Below are positions 25,839-37,850 of a stretch of DNA of 64,000 nucleotides, piece by piece. Below the pieces are notes generated by a model. It did not search any database. It had not been told where the DNA came from and was given only the letters and a program-made list of their open reading frames with translations. The DNA comes from Wuchereria bancrofti. Lineage: Eukaryota > Nematoda > Chromadorea > Rhabditida > Onchocercidae. Location of the stretch: positions 5,208,495-5,272,494 of the forward strand of contig SSBO01000003.1 in the NCBI GenBank assembly GCA_005281725.1. The letters are read 5' to 3'. Each line of letters begins with the position of its first letter. The first letter of the stretch is position 1. The position numbers and the translations under genes were made by a program.

Positions 25839-28800
25839 ATGCGACTTTCAGCTAAGTTATGCACCATAAGTGTTATAGTAAAAGTAGTTATGGTTTTTGG
25901 TCAAAGTGATGGTATTTTGGGTATAAGAGATATGGAGGAGAAAATATTGTGGTCGTTGTCACCTTACTGTTCTCAGCATTTGTTAAAAGTAAGCTTACAT
26001 CTTACGTAATACAACAACACACCCTAATAGTATCTAAAATTTCAAGTGTTGCGTAAAATACTTTTAATTACTTGGGAACAATTTAATTAAATCATTTTGC
26101 TGCTTTGCAGTTATTCTTAAGACAAAATTTTGAACAAGCAAATTGAGCGAAAAAAGTGGTTAACACTCATTAAGACCTTTCAGTGATCGCTGTAGCATCA
26201 CAGAGTAGTTCTTTGAAGTGATAAAATTGAAATGAATCAATCGACATCGATTCTTAAACATAAATACTTTCTGGCATTTCTGCTATATTTTTTAATAACA
26301 TTTCTGTCTACAAATGTCTTTATGATTCACTCGACTGGTATACTTTAATTAATCATTCATTGAAAAGGTTTGTTTCCAGGTCAGAGCTTATCAGAATTCC
26401 AGCCTTAGTCCATTAAGTGTGTTGAACGCATTTTACCCTACATTTGGGCATGGCATATCTAATGAATTTATTACAGACAGCAGATTTGTTAGTATTGATA
26501 TTTAATGCTTTGACAATATATGACATATTCCGCAAAAATATATTACAATTTGTGTTGATTAGTACAGATAAGCACTTATAGGAACTGATTTCTCTCCCTA
26601 AATTTAATAATTCCAATAATTTATCTATACAATATCCGAGTAATATCACCATTTTCATGTGCTCAGAAATTAGACATTTTAAGTTTGAATTTGAGAAAAT
26701 GGCCATTCTTTGCATCTTCTTAAAGAAATTCTTTGTTTGCAGCTATTTCGAATGCTGCTTTGCTTCAAATTAGCTGGCGAATCAACATTTTCAGCTTCCC
26801 AACATCCAACAACATTTTGTTACCGTTATGATTCGAAACAATATAAATCTATTGCACACACTATATGTTTCCCAAAGTTGTGTTTAAAAGAACAACATAA
26901 GGTAATATCGATTGGATTTTAAGTAACTAAATTTTACAATTTTGCACTGGAAAAGTCTCACTGGAAAAGTTTTTAAGTTTAGCGAAGATGATGATATTCT
27001 TAAGTGCAAAACACTTTTTCAAAATGTAATAAAAAATTTTAAGTTTTGGAATATCTACGAGAAATCATTGGATATTAAACTACCAGAAAACAGTAGTTCT
27101 GTTTCAATATGTGTTCATTCTCGCCGTCCAGTGCAATGGTACGACAAACCAGTTCCCATTATTACGTTGTCCTGTAATACAATCTTATGGCTGATTGTTT
27201 TATTCTCAACTATTTATCAAATTATAAGCAATCCTGGAACAAAGTATGCTTTTTGTTCATTAAATATTTTAATTTAACATTTTTATTAATAAGCAAGAAT
27301 TGAAAATTATTAATTATTTTCCATACAGTCAAGTTTCAGTGCAAATTTTTTCACTGATTTATCTCGAGGGAATTAACTTAATTTTTTGAATTTTTAGATC
27401 CAGAACTATTAAAGAACAAATTCTTCTTGCGTTTTCAATCAACCAAAATGTCGGCTTGATGTTCAAAATGCCGAAAAATCGTTCAAAAGTTATCACTTGC
27501 ATGTTTGGCATACGATTCTTAACGATGATTTGGATTATCATTGGTCATATGTTTGCCTTTGTTGCTGTTCGTTATTCTAAGAAATATTGAATCTTTTCCT
27601 ACCTTTTAGATTTCATCCATTTTCCATATAACATATTCATTATTCTTTTGGTCGTTTTATCACAAATATATTTTAAACTACTTTTCTGCTTAGCATATTT
27701 AGCCATATATTGATAATGTTGACGAATATTATCATGATATCGCTAATAATTTTGGCAATCAATGGATAGCGAACTTTCTTCTTTCTGTCGATGTATTTTT
27801 AGTACTTGGAGGAACAGTGAATGCCTACGGGTTTTTTCAGAAATACGAGGAAATGGGTAAGTATTATGGAATTTCAATTTTTAAAACCATTATGCAGAAG
27901 AACATACTCACACTTGAATATTTTTGTGAACATATCACTTTAATCAAATTATTTATATATTATAATAAAAGCAGAAAATCGGTTAATTGATTAAATTAGT
28001 GTGAATTTAGAGACGAAACCAACATGGAAATCTTTAAAGTTTTGGTTGAATTTCTATGTGCATCGAATTATCCGTTTATGGCCGGCCTATTTTTATACTA
28101 TGATATTTATATATTTTCTCACCAACATATTTTATCAGGAATTATGGCCTGAAATTGATCACAATGTACAGTGCTCCAAATATTGGTGGCAAAATTTATT
28201 ACTCATAGGCAGTCTGTTTGAACATCGTTGTATGGGATGGGCTTGGTAGGTGATCTGTCTACTTCTGCCAGTGATCAAAGTAGTGCTTTTATAAATAAAA
28301 AATTTCTGAATTCATCCTTTTTTCGGATTCTTTCAATTATTGCAGCATATATCAGTTAATGTTATCACTCTTAACTTTATGCAAATGTAAAATTTACTGA
28401 TTAATTCTAGGTATGTAAGTACTGAATTTACTTTTTACCTCTTGTCTCCTATATTTCTACTAACACTTGGTCGAAATCAGAATCGGGGCTATCTATTATC
28501 CATCCTTTGTATAGCATTATCAGACGCAGGACGAGTTTATGCAATGATTGTTTACAATATGCCACCCACACAACTTGGCTGGAACAGACCTCCTATCTAT
28601 AATTCTAATTTCATGGAGGTGTGTGCATTTCTATCTGATATCAGATTCTTATCACTTGGCTTTTTGAAGGACATAAGGATGATTGTGGAATACTTTTGGA
28701 ATGATTTAAATTCTAAAGTTGGAATTCCACTTTCTCCACTGCTAGCTAAAGTGGCGAGTATCTATTTGTTCTGAAGATATGATTAAGTTGTGAAATGGTT

Positions 28801-29859
28801 AGAAATCAGTAAGGATTTTCATCAAAGTGATAATTATGATGAAGAACACTGATATACTTTAAAAAGAGTGATACGATAACAGTTACCAGCAACCACATAA
28901 CTATAAGCAGTCCAGTGATACTAAAACAGCAATTTATCACTATGTCTTTTATTGCACAACATTTTAATTCTTTATCATTTAAAGCATTTTATGGTAATGT
29001 ACATCAAACCTCAGTACCGTGCAGCGCCGTATATTATTGGCTTGTTACTCGGTCATCATTTGGCTAAGATTCAAACCAAAAACTTTTCTAATACACAGCA
29101 TTCGACCATTTTTCTTACCTGTGGCTGGATATTGGCTACTTGTCTTGCTTTTATCAGTATGTACGGTCTCTATCCGATTTTAACAGTAAGTTTCGGAGTA
29201 TTTCTTCTTACTTCAAAAGAAGCGATTTATAGAAACAAAGTAAAAACTATAATACAAGGATTGGAAATGATATCCTTTTAATCAGTTTGCTTTTATATTT
29301 ACAGAATTTGGAATGGAAGCTTTATTATTTGATTTACGGAGCGCTTCATCGAACAACATTTGCCGTTGCTATAGCTTGGCTAATTTATGCCTGTCACAAC
29401 GGATATGCTAGCTTTATTAATGCATTTCTTAGTTTTAAATTATTTTTACCACTCTCCGTGTTATGTTACTCGGTATTTTACACTTTATGCTCCTTCATCG
29501 GTATTTTAGTGTACATAAAAGTTTTTACATCTATATTGTTTAAGTCAAATTGTTACAAAGAATTTGCGGTAGATTTAACTGACTATTCTAGTAATTATAC
29601 TTAGGAAAGTGAATATGCAACATTTCAGGTTTATCTCAATCATTTGCCTATTATATTTGCGTCTTATTTGCATATAAGTTTTCCTTATCATTACGAAACC
29701 AAATCTCAATTTCTCAATATTGCACTACTTAATCTATTTATTGCATATTTACTTGGTTTTCAAGCTTCAATGCTTTCCGAATTTCCGTTACTGAATATAG
29801 AACGTTCTATACGAAATTATTTTTATAAGAGAAAATCACGAACAAAAGACGAGAACTAA
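25839..29859 (+). CDS. NRF-6-type acyltransferase-3 family membrane protein
   Basis: Member of the 'nose resistant to fluoxetine' family: signal peptide, Cys-containing NRF domain and a multi-pass acyltransferase-3 domain; in C. elegans such proteins act in lipid or drug transport. Exons: 25839-25988, 26380-26487, 26743-26901, 26978-27243, 27398-27566, 27703-27856, 28011-28245, 28411-28618, 28985-29185, 29305-29472 and 29629-29859; about 682 aa, phases consistent. The start follows a TTTTTTGCAG acceptor. Motifs: secretion signal at residues 1-21; NRF end CFPKLCLKEQHK; GIRFLTMIWIIIGHMF with the conserved His; VDVFLVLGGT; VHRIIRLWPAYFY; CMGWAWYVSTEFTFY; YIKPQYRAAPYIIGLLLG; YSVYLNHLP. About ten hydrophobic spans. 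The NRF-domain exons (26380 and 26743) and the end of the 27398 exon are the least certain joints. Confidence 0.88.
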
Positions 29860-30104
29860 AACGGTAATATTAATACCTGTGTCCAGCTTATTATGGAATA
29901 ATTGAAAGCACTCAAGATTAGAAAGACAAAGTGATATGTTCATAACACTTTTTTCAGGTTTGGAAAGGACGATAAACGGTCAACAAACAGGGCGGAATCG
30001 AGAATAGCCTCTGTTTCGAGAATCCTTTCATTTAAACTAATATTTGTCATTACTGAAAGTGATCCTTAGTGACGGCGTGTTGTGCATATGACGAAATTTC
30101 TACA
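29860..30104. other. Tail-to-tail spacer
   Basis: A 245-bp spacer between the acyltransferase stop and the stop of the minus-strand candidate ORF. No AATAAA for the acyltransferase was identified close by. Confidence 0.4.
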
Positions 30105-30404
30105 TTAGATAGTTTTACAGAAATGTTTGCAATCATTAGTAAAGTTCTCAATAATATTTAAATTATGACAAACTACATCTGCTGTTATCTTTGTTCTCTG
30201 ATAGCAGATCCCGACCGACGACATATTTTTAAAAGTTGAGCTTTGAGCTTTAAAAATATTGAATATACATTTTCCTTCACAAAATACTTCGTTTTTCAAG
30301 TCATTGTAAAGTTTGCAGTCAAAAATACATTGACATGCATGAAAGTCCACTATTAGTGAGGAAACTAACTGAAGGGAGTAAATAATTTGAGAGTGCTTAA
30401 ACAT
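30105..30404 (-). CDS. Candidate small secreted Cys-rich protein, unrecognised
   Basis: A single 99-codon ORF. The first 23 residues (MFKHSQIIYSLQLVSSLIVD, then FHA) look like a signal peptide with a plausible cleavage after FHA. The rest carries nine cysteines in about 76 residues, including CQCIFDCK, FCEGKC and a closing CKHFC. This composition is far from that expected of an AT-rich random ORF. The odd cysteine count leaves one unpaired, or implies dimerisation. A possible acceptor (CTCCCTTCAG) inside the signal region means it could instead be the last exon of a longer gene. The family is not recognised; the ending only faintly recalls ShK-type toxin-fold domains. Confidence 0.4.
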   Translation of the reverse strand: MFKHSQIIYSLQLVSSLIVDFHACQCIFDCKLYNDLKNEVFCEGKCIFNIFKAQSSTFKNMSSVGICYQRTKITADVVCHNLNIIENFTNDCKHFCKTI

Positions 30405-33400
30405 AGATAAAAGGAATTAATAGCTCACGAATGTATAGCATAGATAAAAAGAGGTAAAGTAGGGTCAGTTTTGAAAATAAATTCGATGTTATTTGCATGG
30501 CCATAAAAATGATCATCTTAAAAGCTTAAAAAATCTTTTCCGGTAATCAATATTTAATAATAAAGTGTTCCAATAAAGCAGTTTTTGAATGAGAAATCTT
30601 TAATCGTCAAATCATTTATCTTTTAAAACATTTAGTATTGCAAAGTGGAATTTTCACTTTACCCCGAAAACTATCGGAAAAGTATTTCATGAGAAAAAAA
30701 ATCCCATATGGCGAATAATTTATTGCATACGTCATTTCAAAAAAATATGATGAGAAACAGTAGCATTCAGACGCATTTTCAAATCATTTTCTGAAGACGA
30801 TTAAAATTATGTAATAAGTATTTGTAAATACATTTTGATGAATGGTTTTCTCATATAACTTTTAAATCTTTATGCATGATATCAAAAATGATATCATTCT
30901 TTAATCATATTTTCAGTTTAATCAATTCTGTTAATCTGGTACTTGAAATTTTTTCAGATTAGATGAATGAAATATGTAAGAGCTAGAAATTCTTCGTGAT
31001 ACGTTTTATATTATTGACTGCTGGTGAATATTTTTCATTTTCACAGTTCTTGTGAAAATGAAACACAAACCCGGGATTATCTCAGTTATTCTTGTCGTAG
31101 TGATTATAGAATTTTTATAGGGTTCTCTCTAGATCAAAGGTAAAGTTATAAACATGTCTCGAGATTCTTCTGTAAGTAATACTGTTCGAGAGAGTTCTGG
31201 ACGAGCTAGTTTGCTAGACTAACATCAGTGATATATAAGAATCCCGGCAAATTGCTGTATAATGACTTACTTACTCAGTCATTTACCTGCTGACTGAAAA
31301 TCCCACTTTTATCCAAAAGTTGAGATTAGAGAAAAGGACTGAATTTTTGTTTCACTTCGATTACTTCCTCTGCTTTTTAGATCTCTCTCAAAGTCTTATA
31401 TAAATCTTTTTATTCTTCTCGATTAAAAATTTAGTACTCCACTGGACTGCCGAAGAAAATATATAAGTACTCACGCATATTTCATCATATTTGATCAATT
31501 GCATCGACAAAAATAAAAGACAGCTAAGTCTTACCTGTGTATCTTGTCCAGAAACTTTGATTCCTTTTGTTAAGTACAAATGTCAACTTTGCCTTGCATG
31601 ATCAATATAATCAGTCAACAATCTCTGCAATTGGTCGTAATCCTCCTTCACTTTATAATGCATTGAAACTTTTCATTTATCATTTTTCATTTTTTCATTA
31701 TTTATCGTTTTTCCTGTCCAAAAGTTCAAAAATAAATGACAAGGTTTTAGTTTTAAAAAAATCTGAGGAAATGGTATGCTACTGATGATTAGCTTTTTTC
31801 TCTTATTGTGTCTCCTGAAGTCTTTGATACATGAAATATCACAAGATATTTACAATTCGTTATTTCTTCCATTTGCTTTTCTACAACTGACGAAAATTCT
31901 TCAACTGTTAACCAGTGATTGCATATTTTTAATGTGCACTAGAATCCACAACTTTGTAGAGATAGAATTACATGGACAGTACTTCTTAACATATAAATCT
32001 TCAGAAGATATAACGAATATCGCGATTTCCTCATATTCTTATTTAATTATATCGATGGTTTTAGACTTCTTACTCATCTGATGTCTCTGAAAAGTATATT
32101 TATAACACAGGACCTTCTTAGTTTCGTCGAGAGTCTTTATTTCTTCTGTCAGTGTTAGGATGAAGACAGAATAATTGAAAGAGAGGGTCTCTCTTTCTTT
32201 TTCACCTTTTTACCTCTTTAATGGCTTATAATTTTTTAATTATTGATGAGAATTTAACCTGTGTACTCAACGCTTTTATAAAACTGTGGCATTAAGAAGA
32301 CCTTATATAACTTCCATCATATAAGATTCATATTTTCCTAGAGGAAGATTTGCTGACTATCTTTCACTAAGCTATTTACAGGTAAGAGAAGAGCTTCGGG
32401 AAAAGAAAAATTGTTAGTGCATTAATGGTAATCATTTCTCTGCATTAATAAAATTAAAAAAAAGGAACGCTTTTTTTTACCTCTTCTTTCTCTTTAATGA
32501 TTTGCAATTTTTAGTTAATGATGTGAACTTAATCTTGACAATAAATATTTTTGCAAAATGATCTTTTTAAGAAACTGATTTCTTTCATATATAAGATGCG
32601 CATAATTTTCACTTCATCACTTGGAATTATGAAGAAATTCGAAACGACTTAAATTTTCTTTTCTTTATTAATTTTCAAATAAAATAAGATTTTTTTAAGT
32701 ATTTTGTTAAACAGGAAAACACTGAGAAGTTTATATTAAACTCTTCCACCCTAACAAATAAAATTTACATTTTGAACAATCTTGGCTTCCGTGGGTATTG
32801 GATAAGAATTCGAAGGACTTATTTTCGGATTGTGAAACCTTCCAATATTTTGAGCGGTTTCTCACATGAAAAATCCTTTCTGATGATAAAGTTAGAATCA
32901 CTATCGAGAAAAGTTGACTAGCCTATAAATTATATCATAGCTTGCTCTTATATTTATTTACATCATCACGTTAATTTAGCATACTGTAGCATGTTTCGTT
33001 ACAAAAACGCAGTTATAAAACAGATTTTTCAGGCTATTTTAAAATCAACGGGATTGTGTAGTTTAATTGAGAATGAACGATATCTTCTTATGAGATTGCT
33101 TCGCATAAATATTGATGATAAGGCATTATAAATATGGATTATCATGATATCTTATCTCGTTTTCTTCTCTGTTTTCGCTTATTCTGACCGGAAAATTAAA
33201 TGTTCATTGGAAAACTGGATTTTTTTCTTTTGAAATTGAGTAGGGATACTTTATTAACAATAAATGGTCTATAAAGAATTTCAAGGTCATGAAAGACTGC
33301 TACATTGCTACATTCTTGTTGGTAAGACGACCCTTTTCAATGAGCATTACAAGTGATTGAGCAATTCATCTCTGACATCGAACTGAACGGTTTTTTATTA

Positions 33401-36140
33401 TCGCTTAATGATTTCTGAGTAGAAGAATAAAATGAAATGCATTGAGCGCTCGCGATAAAAATTTGATTTATTCTTTGTAAAAGGTTCAGAAATAGAGCTA
33501 CCCAATACTCATTATCTCGAATTTAGCATTTCTTTCGAATTCTGAAAATTATGGCAGTAAGTCATTTCATGCTAAGAAATTTGCTCCAATGAAATTTAAA
33601 ACTACTGAATATATGAAATATTTAGATCTAGCTCTGTCTATTTTATAGTAAGTTTCACTTTTAGAGTATCTTTTGAATTATTTACGTCTTATGAAGCCAT
33701 CTCTTTTGTATTTATCACATCAGTGTGATTAGCAACATCCAATTATATACAACTAATTGCTCATCTACAAATTGCGGAAGAATTAGTTTAAAAAGTATTT
33801 GAATGATTATGTTATCATTAAAAACTAATTTTGCTACCAGCGTCGGTGTTTTTAAAGTCCAAATAATTAAGTTGGCAAAACTTTGGAGTGACCACAACAA
33901 TTGGGATTTATTCCTATTTCTCAATTTTGACCACAACGTCGATTCTCCCAAAGTTTTTCTAGAAAAGGGATTGTTTATAAGAACGGAGAGAAGATAGGAG
34001 ACTTTTTCATGTTGTGCTTATGGTAAGAAATTTTAAAGAAGTCTTCCTTTTAGAATTATTTAAAAGTTTACTGGAGGAGACATTTCAATTATGGAACTTT
34101 TTCAGATCAAAACACAATTACTGCTTTAGTCTATTTTCTGATCCAGTTCTATCCATTTCATTTCCAATGTCTCTTCTCTTACTACATTAGCATTGTATTC
34201 GCTGCAATTTGAAAAATGAAATATCTGACATGCATTGCTTTTCCTTTACTTGCTCAGGGCTCGGAGAAGTGAAATATTGAACCGTAAGTATTACAAGTTA
34301 AATTGGAGATGCTGATGTTAAATGAGTTGCAGTTAAGAAATAAATGTGAGTTTCAAGATTATAAAGAAGCGGAAATGGAATATATCAAAGATTAAAATAG
34401 GATGATGAGAAAAACATGAATTACTCAAATAAATCAATAACTTTTCTCTTTTTAGCTGATATCCATCATCATAGAGTTAATTTAACTGAATGCTGAACAG
34501 ATATTCTGAAAGTTTCCTAACATGCAAGAAAAAAATTGTTTTCAATCATTAGGATTCAAAAGGTTGTCCTTCCCAGAGGCAAATGAATTAGTAGTTTTAT
34601 GTTATGATGCCATTAAATTCAAATTGTTCCAGGAAAATAAAAAATTTTTCAGAAAAATAAAAATAACATGCCACGTCTGCTGTTCAGTGTTTTTTGCCGA
34701 TAATATATTTTGCTATTTGCTTATGTCACACAGTCGTCTTATTTGAGCCAAATAATTCCGTTTCTTGTTTCAGAAAAACTTTTCTTGACATTTGGACCTT
34801 ATCGTATCATATCTAATAACACCATGGAATAATCCTCCTGTTGACTAAACACATCAACGTCATCTGTTAGCTGTTCTATAAGCCTCGTCATATCATTTTT
34901 ATAAATAACAAAAAATACGGTAAAATTTTTAAGTGGCAGTAAAATTAATTGGAAAAGGGAAAGAAATTTCTAATAAATTACTTTTAACTAGCCTTATTGT
35001 ATTTGGCTTTCAATACTTTTAGACTTTTCACTGCTTTGAACAATGAAAAAACAATCACTGAAATTAAAACTTGAACTGTTGTTTTTAAAATGTTCTTAAG
35101 AATCATGTATTTAATAGTTAAATAATTCTAACATCTTTTTTAATACAATAATTTTACAGAAGAAAATTAAATAAGTTTAATCAGTTAATAATATGAAATA
35201 AAATTAAGGTAGCTAGAGAATCCGTGCAGAAAAGTGTTTCAAATGACTTCTAATTATCTCTAAGTCTGGAAATGAATGCAAGTTTTTTACAATAATTTTA
35301 TGAAAATTTCCGATGACGATACCCAGTTTCTGAAGTATCATCTAATTCCAAATGGTCGCAATACTGGCAGAGTTTACAGCAATAATTTATATTTTTATAC
35401 CTTTAGGTTTTTTTTACAAGCTTATGTCCTTTTTCGTAATTGAATTTTATAGTATCATATCAGAAATTGCTACCATTAGTTCCTATTTTTTCGAGTATTT
35501 CAAGTCTTAATTTTTAAAGTTGAAAAGAAACAACAAATCTGCAGTTATATTTCCGGATATTTCTGTGTGATAAAAAAATCATTTTAAGTGCTGTTAAATT
35601 TTAATGTATGGAAGCGGAACTTTGAATTGTTAAATTGTTTCAGCGAGTCATTTTGAATCAAATTTTCTATTTAAAAATGAGAACACATAAAATTTGATTA
35701 GTTCTCAAGTATGAGAATTGTTCTCTTTCTCATTATATCTAAAAAAGTATTATTAAATAAGTTGTATTTAGCCAATTTAGCTACTATAAAATAGCAAAAT
35801 TGCAGTTTATGCGATGTTTCAAGCCTAAACAACTTCGGGTATCTTGCAGCAATATTGATTGCATCATGTAAAACTAAGTGAGAAAATTGACAAACGTCTT
35901 GAAGTAACTCTTCGCGCTTTATAATTTAATAAAAGAACTTATTTTTGAAATTTTTGATAATTTTTATTGACTACCAATTAGTGAATTGAATTTGTTTTAC
36001 ATTGGATTGATGAAGAATTAATTACATAATTTTTGTACTGTTCAACTTTGCTGTTTAATGTTTTCAAAAGACTGTCGCAATATTATATGATTTCAATACT
36101 CATATCTTATAGTGCATTTTCGATTCCTCTCTTCCTATTT
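30405..36140. other. Long AT-rich stretch without a recognised gene
   Basis: 5.7 kb with only short ORFs on both strands, none with a recognisable motif, signal or splice structure. It contains a 13-bp-stem hairpin at 31033-31063. ORFs around 31567-32081 are Leu/Phe/Ser-rich, as AT-rich DNA often yields, and were not accepted. Confidence 0.5.
31033..31063. repeat. Perfect 13-bp hairpin, 5-nt loop
   Basis: TTTCATTTTCACA, loop GTTCT, TGTGAAAATGAAA. Exact arms in intergenic DNA. It may be a structured RNA or a terminator-like hairpin, but no host transcript is visible. Confidence 0.75.
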
Positions 36141-36154
36141 ATTCAATCTATTTT

Positions 36155-36916
36155 AGATTAAAGGAATGATTAGACAAACTGTGGACTCGAACGTTTATTT
36201 ACATGAATTTAAGGAGCAGAAAAAACTTTTGCTATCAAATTGGCTCAAAAACCGCTCACAAGATATAATGATGCAATTCCATTCAAGTTTTGCGTTAGAG
36301 ATGAGTGCCTTGAAGATAAAATGCATAATGATTGGATTTGGTATTTGAAGTAAATTAGTTTGGTTTTGTTGTGTTCTCCGATCATCAAACAACAACAACG
36401 GATGATCACTTCTCGATCGGATAGTGACGTGTGACTTTTTATGGAAAGTAAATTGCATACCACAAGAGACAATAGTTGTTTTAGTGGAAACCTAATTTGT
36501 ACTAAGAAATACTATGCACCCTGTTTCACGAGTTTGGTCCACTGCAGTTCTTCCAATCTCGGAGAAACATCAAGGAAATATATTTCGGTGTTTAAAAAAA
36601 ATATCGTCGTGTTGCCTCTGATTTGTGGTCTGAAAATTAGCGGAGTGTGCTTCTGGCAGAACAGTTATGTGGGCTGGAAGTTCGATACAAAAATTCATTG
36701 GTGGTTTGCAACTCAGTTCTGGACCAAGTACTAAAGATAAACGAAATTAGAAATTCCAGTCTTTCCCGAAATTTTATCCTATTAAGAAGTTTAGCCATAT
36801 TAGCCATATTAGTGACACCATTGAAATATTTAAGCCAAATACACTATATCAACAATTATGGCTTTCCTGAAGTAGCAAAAATTAGATTAATTTCATTGCG
36901 TGGTAATTCCCCTTAA
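36155..36916 (+). pseudogene. Possible decayed coding sequence, unrecognised
   Basis: Several overlapping plus-strand reading frames stay open longer than their surroundings. From 36213 to 36734 one frame has only two stops in 174 codons and contains protein-like runs (TRYNDAIPFKFCVRDECLED; MHNDWIWYLK). At 36156 another frame begins after a good acceptor (CTATTTTAG) and would run into the first with a +1 shift. At 36602-36916 a third frame holds LLAEQLCGLEVRYKNSLVVC. This is the pattern expected of a frameshifted, stop-containing relic of a retroelement, host gene or organism-derived insertion, or of a gene with exons I cannot place. No family recognised. Confidence 0.25.
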
Positions 36917-37166
36917 AATGATTAATTTCCCCTTTTCCTTAATAAATCAACAGATTTCTTTCTTCAGACATTAAAAGATGGGATAACAATTCAGTTCTGT
37001 GTGTCATACGACTCATCTAACGGATTTGTTAGTTTTTAATATATACCAACCGATGTGATGTTTATGCTGCATCGTGACGCTATCTACGAGCTACTACTTC
37101 ATATTTTCAGGGTTTGTGTTGAAAACCAAAAGATTTAAAATTGAAATTGCCAAGAATTCAAGTCAG

Positions 37167-37850
37167 ATGATCTCTTCGAATATGGTACAAACTCGATGTA
37201 TTGGAACAAGTGCAACTATTTATTTCACTCTTTGTGTCGGATTGTTTCTCTTGACAACATTTACAAATGCCAATGTAATAAATGAGGAAGATGATGAACC
37301 TGTTCGTTTGTCTTTGTTACTTTAAAAAAATTCATATCATAGGATCTTCAAACCTACAGAATCAGACAGTACAACTCATTTGTCATAGATCAATAGAAAA
37401 GATTGTCAAAAAAAAAAGTTCAACTGCTCAGACCTCCTTGCAATACATAAATAAATGAGGTTACTCGTAATTAAAAGGTTAGGGTATGGATTACGGTATC
37501 TTGTGCTTTATCTTTATGTAGTTTTGGAATCTATATTGTCTTCTGAAATATCCCGAAGGTAACTGACTGTTTAAGAAATTTATCTGGCTTTGATTAATTT
37601 TTGATGCAAATCAAGTATGGCTTACTGGTTTTCATCAACTTCCTTCTTTTAGTCTTCCTTTAATTCTTCTTCAAAATTTGTCAAATTTTAGATCAATGAG
37701 AACGCAAAACCCTGGTATCCAGCATTGTTGAGGTCGGAACCGCAATTTAGATTTGAACGTGGTTCTCGTTCCCATGGCAAGCCAACATTTATCCGTTTCG
37801 GCAAGCGATATTTCGATGCTTACAACCCTAATCTTTTCAACAACAAATGA
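37167..37850 (+). CDS. flp-4: FMRFamide-like neuropeptide precursor (PTFIRFamide, FLP-4-like)
   Basis: Secreted precursor of an amidated neuropeptide. Exon 1 begins at Met 37167 (or Met 37182), downstream of a TATTTTCAG acceptor at 37110, and encodes a signal peptide (hydrophobic core FTLCVGLFLLTTF). It ends at 37274 (donor GTAATA) or 37301; both are phase 0. Exon 2 is 37692-37850. The mature product is visible as SHGKPTFIRFG followed by KR: Gly is the amide donor and KR the dibasic cleavage site, giving ...KPTFIRFamide. C. elegans flp-4 encodes PTFIRFamide, so the symbol rests on peptide match only. Upstream, EPQFRFERG looks like a degenerate second copy without a usable Gly-Arg site. Total length 88-97 aa. 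Confidence 0.85.

Noticed and set aside
26413..26715. Minus-strand Cys-containing ORF of 100 codons
   Set aside because: Partly antisense to the second exon of the acyltransferase gene; no signal peptide or motif.
31567..32081. Overlapping Leu/Phe-rich ORFs
   Set aside because: Composition expected from T-rich DNA; no family features.
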